Assembly (NCBI RefSeq): GCF_037975245.1
Contig: NC_092565.1
Location: forward strand, 22,215,499-22,279,498
Direction of reading: 5' to 3'
From: Apostichopus japonicus
Taxonomy: Eukaryota > Echinodermata > Holothuroidea > Aspidochirotida > Stichopodidae
DNA length: 64,000 bases
Under the pieces are notes generated by a model. The model worked only from the letters and a program-made list of their open reading frames with translations, made no database searches and was not told the DNA's origin. Below are positions 59,301-64,000 of the stretch, piece by piece; the first letter of the stretch is position 1; each line of letters starts with the position of its first letter. A program made the translations under genes and the position numbers.

Positions 59301-62300
59301 ACCCATCTAAACAATTCTCCATGGCCCTCTGGAACTCGGCTGGTGCATTCTTTAGACCAAAAGGGATTCTTCTCCACTCATGTAGGCCCCATGGTGTAAT
59401 GAAGGCTGTCAGATGTTGGCTTTCTTCCGCCATAAACCCCTGGTGGTAAGCCTTCCCTTGGTCCAAGGTAGAGAACCATGAATTACCTGCCAAGCCATCT
59501 AAAATATCCTGTATTTTTGGGATCGGTTGGCGGTCATCGATAGTTTTCCTGTTTAACTCTCGATAGTCGATACAGAGTCTCAGCGTACCATCTCGTTTGC
59601 GTACGCATACCACTGGAGAAGAATAGTTGGATTTGGACCTTGTGACCCAGCCTCGGTTGATGAGATCTTGAAGGTAGTCTTTAACTTCTTTGTACAGGGG
59701 GCGGGGAATGCTGGCATAGTTTTTCTGCACTGGTCTTGGATCACTTACATGGATTCTCATTTGAAGATCAGGAACACAACCTTGGTCAAAATCATCTCTT
59801 GAGAATGCAGCATTTTCTTCTTTCAGCATTCGTGTGACAACTTCCCTCTGTTTCACAGTTAAACCTGAGAGATCCACGGGAGGGCACCATTGTTCCTTCT
59901 GTTCACAGGCACTTTCTTTGGCTTCAGGAATAGCACTTTCATGTATGTCTTTGCCCACCTCAGAACCTCCTTCACAAGCATTAACAATTGCTTGTACCCG
60001 TAAAGTCATCTCTTCATCTTCGTCATCACAGGGTAAGTGGAGACAAGATTTGATTGGTTCCACACAACCCAGCATGGTGCATTTTCTGAGCCACAAATCT
60101 CTGTTACTGGTGTTGATTACTGGAATCTGAACTCTGCAGGAAGATCCCTTGTTAACGGGGACCACCGTCTCTGGAATTTCCAGCCCATCAGGCCACCCTT
60201 GTTCTGGATTAGGATGGAAGAAAGCAGACAAAGTATTCTGTTCTGAACCAAAATGGACTCTACATGAGACTAATTCCATCTGACCTTTCTTAACACAGAT
60301 GTCCTTCCTTCCTGTCCTACATCGGGCTGAAACTTGGTCACCTTCTAAGACTGCTTCAATTAGAGACCGAATGGCCCCTTCTCTTCTACCAGGCAGCAGT
60401 TTCTGCAGAGAGTTAACCAAAGTCTTCTCTTCCTCTGTATCCTCAATGACATGACGGATGACATTTGTACCCAGGATAGGCATCTCACGTTCACCAGGAC
60501 AAACAAGCATCGGTACTGTAAGTGGCTGGAGTCCAGAATCTTTTGTTCCTAACTTTAAACTGACCTCCACCCAACCACTGTATGGGACATCAAGATCATT
60601 TGCCCCTTTTAAGTCCAACGTCAAGCCGTCTAATAACTCGCCAACAGGTCGGGGTGACTTGTCTACTAGGTGATCCCTTAACCATCTCTCGGGTAAAATA
60701 GAAACCTGTGCCCCTGTGTCCCACAGAACCTTCGTCTCAACACCTTCTATCTGACACTCCACTGCACAAGACTCACCAACCAATTTTACCACTCTTCTAT
60801 TTGCAACTGGGTAGACAACATCACTTCTGTACTTTGAATCTTTAGGCAAATCCTGGGACATTAGACCTTTGTGGGATGCTCCTCGTCCCTCAGGAGGGAC
60901 CCCTGATCGTTTCCCGGCTGTCGACAAAACCGTGCAAAATGACCTAGATTGCCGCATTTGTAGCAGTGTTGACAACTATTTCCTTTGTTTGTCTGCTGAC
61001 ACTGAGGGCATCCTCTGCGTCTCTTCGGTAGTGACTGATGACCGGGTTCTGCTGTTGTTAACACCCTGTGTATCTCCGCCACTTGTGCCTTTAGTGCTTG
61101 CACTTCATCATACAAACTCTTTCCTTTATCTCTTTGTCCATCCGGTTGTATTTTCTCTGGATTTGAACTTTCCTTTACATCGATCATTGCAGCTAAAGGA
61201 CGTCTCTGCTGCATCTTTTTCACTCTCTCTTTCTCTCTGCATGTCACCAAATTAAGTTTCTCCATGAGTTCCTCATCTGTGAGATTACCATCTGTCAGGT
61301 AGGGCTTCATGTCATGTCTTATATCGGCATCGAGGAGTCCAGTAGAAACAGCATGGGCGAACATGGCATTTACAAGGGGCTTGTCATACTTAAACATGGC
61401 ATCTGATTCTTTGGAAGCAAAGAGGACCTTCTGTTTCAATGCCAATGCTCGCAGAAGAAAACTCTGGGGAGACTCACGTGCGCCCTGAGAAACATTGCAT
61501 AATTCTTGATAGAGGTCTGTAGCTCCTCTCTCCTGAAAATGAGCCCGCAAAAGTCGTCTCAGTGTGGGTAAATCGAGATTGTCCCTACCTTCTAGGTAGA
61601 TCCTGAACTGCAGTCCTGGGGTGATTGACTTAATTATTCCCTCGACTATCTCTTTTTCTGGAACGCCTTTATGGGAGGCACTCTCCACTTGGTGCATAAG
61701 AGACATAAAGCTAAGTTTATCCTTCTGTCCAGGTTCCCCTATCTGTCCCTGGATTTTAAAATCCTTTCTGTATGGTACGGTTGGGGTTGACATCTTGGAA
61801 TCTGGTGGTATTTCTTCCACTGGCAGCTTAGACTTCAGTTCTTTCATTTTACGTTCGCACTCTTTGATGGCCTCCATAACCATGTTGTTGTCATCAGCGT
61901 CTTCTTGGCTAGCCATATTGCCGGTCTAGGAGACGTCCTGGCAGGGTCGCCAAAATGTTACATGCCCAGAGGTGTTAATTGAGGCTGGGGTAATGAAGGG
62001 GCCAGGCGGCTCATCCGGCTATAAAGGAGGGGAAGAGAAACAAGAAAGCTGATCGTTTTGATTGATCGGACAGCAACGAGTTGTAACAGAAACTGTCCTA
62101 GCGCCCTCTATTACGACAATCAAAATTTTGTGGGGTCTACTAAATAGTTCACCCATTACACTAGTATCCAGGATTTTCCACCTTGCGGTATAGCCAGCTT
62201 TATTGTTAAAGTAACATTAAACACTTCTGTTTGTTTGTTTTGGTTGTTGTTAGGTTTTGTGGTTGTTTTTTTTTTGTATTTTGTTTCTATTTATACTGTG

Positions 62301-64000
62301 GTTACTCATCGTGTAAATGTCATTGACCCCAACTGATCATTTATGTTGTACCATTATTTAAACAGTTTTGGTTATTCCATCGGCACGTGTTGTAATTGTT
62401 CGTCAAATATTAAATGGCATGATAATAACTGTCTCATTCTAAATAACACAATCAAATACAATAGATGATATTCCATGTGTTATTTGTAAACCAACATGCA
62501 TTAATGAACTCTCGAGTGGTGATCATAATTCTCCTCTCATCTCTGTCAATCCCACAAGAAACTCTTCACGACGGTATACATAATGATAAGTGCAATTATC
62601 ATGATAATAATTTTATAAATACAATTTCAAAAACTTTGTTTTCTATTGTGTCAATGCTAGATCTTTTGAAGGTCAATTTTAACAATTCAACGATTTCCTC
62701 GAATTCTATTAATAACAAATTTTCTGAAACTGGTATAACTGAAACATGATGTATTCTTTATATGATATTCCAGGGTATAATTTCGAACCTGCGTCTAGAT
62801 AAAGTCGTTGGGGCCGTGTGGCCTACATCAATTCAACTTTAAACTTTTAAACTTTGCTCTGATCTAAGCACTTTTTATTTGAATCAAATTTTGTCCTACA
62901 TTTGTCTCTTACAGAGAGGACATTCATCATTTGCAATCGACAAAGAGGCTAACAAATGTATGTATTGATTTAATTGGTAGACAATGCAACTATAGTGATT
63001 TATTGTTCATCAAGGCCTGTTCATGGTTCATACTTTTGTCTTTAGCCTGGCTGCAGAGCCGATACTGTGATACGGTACTGTGATAGTTTGGCCATTGTTA
63101 TGGGAATGGAAATATTAAAAATTTGTAGTTTTGAAATATGAGTCACTGATGATGTGTTTTATAGGACACTTGAGTGTTTTGGAAAAACTTCAGATTGTGT
63201 TGAAAAGTGATAGGAAACAGTTCAATAAGTTTGAATTTTTTAAAAGTTTTTTTAAATTTTTCTTTTTTTTTATACAGTACCTACAGACACTAAGCTTGTC
63301 TGCTCATTTTCTTTCTCCGTCTACTGTTTAAGGAGGGAGTTCAGCCAACCTAGCTAAATCCCCATTCTTCAGAGAGATTTACATTTATTGACTCGATCCT
63401 AACTATTGTCAACAATAACATTGATTCCAGGGAAGATAACATGACTAAATTTAGTATATAAATGAGGTTCCCTCACTTCTTCATTGTTTATGCTAATAAT
63501 TTAAAAATTGTAGTTATTCAGTCATTCAACTGTTCACAGCTACTGTATAGCTGACCGAATGTTCCAAATGTGTGAGATATTAGTGTACTGAATTTTCAAA
63601 TTTCAGACACTAACGAGGATAAAATAAACAGAAGTTTTCATAAACCAAGAAATTATTTCATCAGGTTTAATGAAGTAATATCGGATGTCGGTGTCACCAC
63701 ATGAGTGATTGTTAGTTTTGCGAAATAACATCCTCTGGGGAAATTTGATTAGCTAGAGGTTAAATTGCATTTGCTAAACTTGTAAAGTTAGTTGTCAAGT
63801 TAGATACTGTCTCTTCCTGAAGAATTCTTGCATTAAATGAAATCTTTGACTTATTTCTTTCTTTCAGGACAGAGAAGAAACCGGCTTAAATTTTCGGAAT
63901 ATGAAGAACTCCAGAAATGTCATTTCTGTTGATGGTAGCCGTGACCAAAATAGGCAAGAATTGTTAGCATTTTGTGTGAGTGCTGCAGAGATACTACTGC
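52944..64000 (+). CDS. Unrecognised gene, 5' part (four exons, continues past window)
   Basis: Exons 52944-53091, 54572-55175, 62915-62957 and 63868-64000 join in consistent phases (1, 2, 0) and stay open for 309 codons to the window edge. Each junction has good consensus (SEG|GTAAGA; TTTTTCAG; ATCAG|GTATGA; CTCTTACAG; AAT|GTATGT; TTTCTTTCAG). The protein begins [15 protein letters not shown]. The first 49 residues are basic; exon 2 is hydrophilic, with many Gln, Ser, Asn and basic residues; there is no signal peptide, membrane segment or domain I know. The last visible part ([13 protein letters not shown]) is the first hydrophobic stretch. A nuclear or cytosolic, mostly disordered protein is likely. 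Intron 2 carries the antisense LTR retrotransposon. Confidence 0.7.
53092..54571 (+). other. Intron 1 of the unrecognised gene
   Basis: 1.48 kb, AT-rich, nothing recognised inside. Confidence 0.5.
54572..55175 (+). CDS. Unrecognised gene, exon 2
   Basis: 604 nt between acceptor TTATTTTTCAG and donor ATCAG|GTATGA. It encodes about 201 hydrophilic residues including [16 protein letters not shown] and [12 protein letters not shown]. The same frame is open for 118 nt before the acceptor, which I take as chance. Confidence 0.75.
55487..55691 (-). repeat. 3' LTR (element orientation)
   Basis: 205 bp, no difference seen from the copy at 61956-62160. On the minus strand it reads TGTAATGGGTGAAC to GGGCATGTAACA and holds a TATA-like CCTTTATAG near 55549-55557. 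Confidence 0.97.
55692..55705 (-). promoter_or_regulatory. Polypurine tract
   Basis: AGAGAAGGGGAGAG on the minus strand directly abuts the 3' LTR, the position where plus-strand DNA synthesis is primed in LTR elements. Confidence 0.88.
56323..56352 (-). repeat. 30-nt A tract in the retrotransposon 3' region
   Basis: On the plus strand 30 consecutive T; on the element strand a run of 30 A. It lies about 40 nt after the pol stop, inside the untranslated stretch before the 3' LTR. Confidence 0.97.
56389..60975 (-). CDS. pol: Retrotransposon pol polyprotein (PR-RT-RH-IN)
   Basis: An open frame of about 1,528 codons, numbered here from 60975; its upstream edge has no ATG and it is entered by -1 frameshifting from gag. 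Aspartic protease: active-site DTGA at 86-89 and ILGT at 167-170. Reverse transcriptase, about 440-640: [31 protein letters not shown] and the catalytic YLDD at 567-570. RNase H, about 735-860: [19 protein letters not shown] and NDADTLSR. Integrase: zinc-finger His 1007 and 1012 with Cys 1043 and 1045, catalytic Asp 1074, Asp 1132 and Glu 1168 (DD35E), then a GPY/F-like module ([10 protein letters not shown]). The C-terminal 200 residues are acidic and Pro-rich with no recognised domain. No stop or frameshift breaks it, so all enzymes could be active. One oddity is the CxC spacing in the integrase finger. Confidence 0.96.
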   Translation of the reverse strand: MSTLLQMRQSRSFCTVLSTAGKRSGVPPEGRGASHKGLMSQDLPKDSKYRSDVVYPVANRRVVKLVGESCAVECQIEGVETKVLWDTGAQVSILPERWLRDHLVDKSPRPVGELLDGLTLDLKGANDLDVPYSGWVEVSLKLGTKDSGLQPLTVPMLVCPGEREMPILGTNVIRHVIEDTEEEKTLVNSLQKLLPGRREGAIRSLIEAVLEGDQVSARCRTGRKDICVKKGQMELVSCRVHFGSEQNTLSAFFHPNPEQGWPDGLEIPETVVPVNKGSSCRVQIPVINTSNRDLWLRKCTMLGCVEPIKSCLHLPCDDEDEEMTLRVQAIVNACEGGSEVGKDIHESAIPEAKESACEQKEQWCPPVDLSGLTVKQREVVTRMLKEENAAFSRDDFDQGCVPDLQMRIHVSDPRPVQKNYASIPRPLYKEVKDYLQDLINRGWVTRSKSNYSSPVVCVRKRDGTLRLCIDYRELNRKTIDDRQPIPKIQDILDGLAGNSWFSTLDQGKAYHQGFMAEESQHLTAFITPWGLHEWRRIPFGLKNAPAEFQRAMENCLDGYNNQICVVYLDDILVFAPTFDQHVENIQKILKRLQLHGIKLKPSKCKLFQRQVRYLGRVVSEEGYKMDPAEIQPVLALKERTPTTVGELRQILGFLGYYRSYVANFSIRARPLYDLLGKSTKTNDKTASNGKKKKETSKNSPNSREQINWTQEHQSIVDGLIDQITQQPVMAYPDFKLPFILHTDASNQGLASVLYQRQEGKLRAIAFASRTLSLAEKNYHSNKLEFLALKWSITDRFRDYLQYAVNFTVFTDNNPLTYVLTTARLNATGQRWVSELASFRFNIKYRPGKKNNDADTLSRMPINVGNMEELVNDCVMEIPDGVIAAAKEYLQAIDKGDISCIDAVPCSLDAIETVTAAARPTLGSIDVDTLKAAQENDDIIGKVLEYKRQGHLPKQTERRQESKGVQILLGKWKEIEIDDRGLLQRRTINRKQLLLPEKYRKLVLKALHNDMGHVGVERTLELTRQRFFWPYMAKQVEHYVTKECECLKRKKPARHTVAPMVPIQTTEPFEVVSIDFLHLERCKGYEYILVVMDHYTRFCQAYPTRNKSAAAAADKLFNDYFMKFGFPRKLHHDQGREFENKLFAKLQEHAGIKHSRTTPYHPQGNGQVERMNRTLLSMLRSQSEKHRKNWTDSLQQCVHAYNCTRCESTGYAPYFMMFGRSPKLPVDLLFDLHEKSEGSGDPADYAERWKRRMQEAYALASRNAMRASKKAKDRYDKRVHSTFLSPGDRVLVKNMAPHEGPAKLRPYWEEHIYVVIKQLLPDVPVYELTPERGKGRKRTLHRNLLLPCDSLPLEEPQSVSRKTKKVKPKKSQNLTESEGESSDSDWDVPIYVASQMPADNIPGGEMSLPDDDGGNVQQLEPDTLTEEGGNLERVIPSDEPVPENDPEVQPEQDVRTSRIRVPRTVFTYNQLGVPTYRQHHPQVNTVSGTPPIAPYDVWYPMAPMQHQWFQQPGYPPPSAMRYPRPVAMF
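60861..61916 (-). CDS. gag: Retrotransposon gag
   Basis: ATG at 61916-61914, 351 codons. Residues about 70-235 form a retrotransposon Gag capsid-like region ([44 protein letters not shown]-type motifs). Residues 318-331 are a CCHC zinc knuckle ([14 protein letters not shown]), preceded by a further CPQC pair. Gag would form the particle shell and bind the RNA. Its last 115 nt overlap the pol frame, which lies in the -1 phase. The 5' leader from the LTR is only about 39 nt and includes the primer-binding site. Confidence 0.95.
   Translation of the reverse strand: MASQEDADDNNMVMEAIKECERKMKELKSKLPVEEIPPDSKMSTPTVPYRKDFKIQGQIGEPGQKDKLSFMSLMHQVESASHKGVPEKEIVEGIIKSITPGLQFRIYLEGRDNLDLPTLRRLLRAHFQERGATDLYQELCNVSQGARESPQSFLLRALALKQKVLFASKESDAMFKYDKPLVNAMFAHAVSTGLLDADIRHDMKPYLTDGNLTDEELMEKLNLVTCREKERVKKMQQRRPLAAMIDVKESSNPEKIQPDGQRDKGKSLYDEVQALKAQVAEIHRVLTTAEPGHQSLPKRRRGCPQCQQTNKGNSCQHCYKCGNLGHFARFCRQPGNDQGSLLRDEEHPTKV
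60885..60915 (-). promoter_or_regulatory. -1 ribosomal frameshift signal (GGGAAAC + hairpin)
   Basis: On the minus strand the slippery heptamer GGGAAAC (60915-60909) is set as G GGA AAC in the gag frame, fitting the X XXY YYZ rule. Eight bases on, GTCCCTC and GAGGGAC (60900-60885) can pair around a 2-nt turn, or six pairs with a 4-nt loop. Slipping back one base enters the pol frame, which is open here. Slippery word, spacer and stem all match known retroviral and retrotransposon signals. Confidence 0.85.
61935..61952 (-). promoter_or_regulatory. Primer-binding site (tRNA-Arg-like)
   Basis: TGGCGACCCTGCCAGGAC starts 3 nt inside the 5' LTR. It is complementary to a tRNA 3' end finishing GGGTCGCCA; a G discriminator and GGTCG end resemble animal tRNA-Arg, but the exact isoacceptor is tentative. 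Confidence 0.75.
61956..62160 (-). repeat. 5' LTR (element orientation)
   Basis: 205 bp; its promoter would drive transcription toward lower coordinates, antisense to the host gene. The same TATA-like word lies near 62018-62026. Confidence 0.97.
62165..62914 (+). other. Intron 2 of the unrecognised gene, after the retrotransposon
   Basis: AT-rich with GTTTGTTT-like runs near 62228-62285. No feature recognised. Confidence 0.5.
62915..62957 (+). CDS. Unrecognised gene, exon 3
   Basis: A 43-nt exon, acceptor TTTGTCTCTTACAG, donor AACAAAT|GTATGT, phase 2 to phase 0. It encodes [15 protein letters not shown]. It is short, so support comes mainly from phase agreement on both sides. Confidence 0.58.
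62958..63867 (+). other. Intron 3 of the unrecognised gene
   Basis: 910 bp. An acceptor-like ATTTTCAAATTTCAG at about 63606 leads to a stop after six codons (TLTRIK) in the incoming phase, so an early-ending splice form is conceivable, but the next acceptor keeps the frame open. Confidence 0.4.
63868..64000 (+). CDS. Unrecognised gene, exon 4 (cut by window end)
   Basis: Acceptor TTTCTTTCTTTCAG in phase 0, open for 44 codons to the window edge; begins [17 protein letters not shown] and includes [13 protein letters not shown]. Confidence 0.6.

Larger units (their letters stand above)
55487..62160 (-). mobile_element. Complete Ty3/Gypsy LTR retrotransposon (6.67 kb)
   Basis: Two 205-bp LTRs, identical by eye, enclose a minus-strand gag frame and a pol frame in the order protease, reverse transcriptase, RNase H, integrase, which defines Ty3/Gypsy. 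A 4-bp CTAG duplication (55483-55486, 62161-62164) flanks it. The LTRs start TGT and end ACA. A primer-binding site and polypurine tract are in place. No envelope-like frame is present; about 700 bp between pol and the 3' LTR are non-coding. Both frames are uninterrupted, so the copy may be autonomous. Identical LTRs mean a very recent insertion. It sits antisense in intron 2 of the gene at 52944-64000. I cannot assign it to a named lineage. Confidence 0.97.

Noticed and set aside
63607-63662. Additional exon of the unrecognised gene
   Set aside because: In the incoming phase it stops after six codons, whereas skipping to 63868 keeps the frame open.

Overview
The window is a piece of a eukaryotic, probably marine deuterostome genome. 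An echinoderm is my best guess; a sea cucumber or sea urchin type genome would fit. The evidence is intron-rich genes with GT-AG junctions, animal-specific families (the V-ATPase e subunit and the poorly known KIAA0232 family), high AT content, many AGGCCTA and TACTGTAC motifs, and a repeat mix of hAT MITEs, an L2-type LINE, a Penelope-like element and a Ty3/Gypsy element. The species assignment is inference only.

Layout. (1) 901-4079, minus strand: a complete 4-exon V-ATPase subunit e gene, with an intact 90-residue reading frame across all splices. (2) 4080-12290: intergenic, with a truncated L2-like LINE end (4620-5466), a 1.17-kb non-autonomous hAT element with perfect 8-bp target duplications (5608-6772) and a fragment resembling the U2 snRNA 5' end. 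(3) 12291-40579, plus strand: the KIAA0232 orthologue, six coding exons totalling 1,100 codons. Intron 1 is 16 kb and carries a TTAA-flanked MITE with a central perfect hairpin, a 438-bp tandem repeat loaded with AGGTCA half-sites, a second U2-like fragment and a 1.4-kb hAT element. Later introns hold a decayed Penelope GIY-YIG fragment and two minisatellites (51-bp and 17-bp units). (4) 40580-48232: AT-rich intergenic DNA with a long TA microsatellite containing short TTAGGG stretches, decayed hAT-like pieces and a short intact hAT MITE (47338-47660). (5) 48233-50802, plus strand: a small two-exon gene for a predicted secreted PAN/apple-like protein with a Ser/Thr-rich tail. (6) 52778-64000, plus strand: the 5' part of an unrecognised gene (four exons seen, at least 309 codons, continuing past the window) with two short upstream ORFs.

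The second intron of that last gene contains a structurally complete Ty3/Gypsy LTR retrotransposon in antisense orientation (55487-62160). Its two 205-bp LTRs look identical, it has a 4-bp CTAG target duplication, a primer-binding site, a polypurine tract, open gag and pol frames, and a textbook -1 frameshift signal (GGGAAAC plus hairpin) linking gag to pol. This is the most complete mobile system in the window and looks very young.

The cellular genes are separate transcription units and show no functional link. I did not find a clearly new multi-gene system. The best leads are the young LTR element with its frameshift signal, the nuclear-receptor-like repeat array in KIAA0232 intron 1, and the two uncharacterised genes at 48-64 kb. 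All homology calls are from reading the sequence, without database searches.
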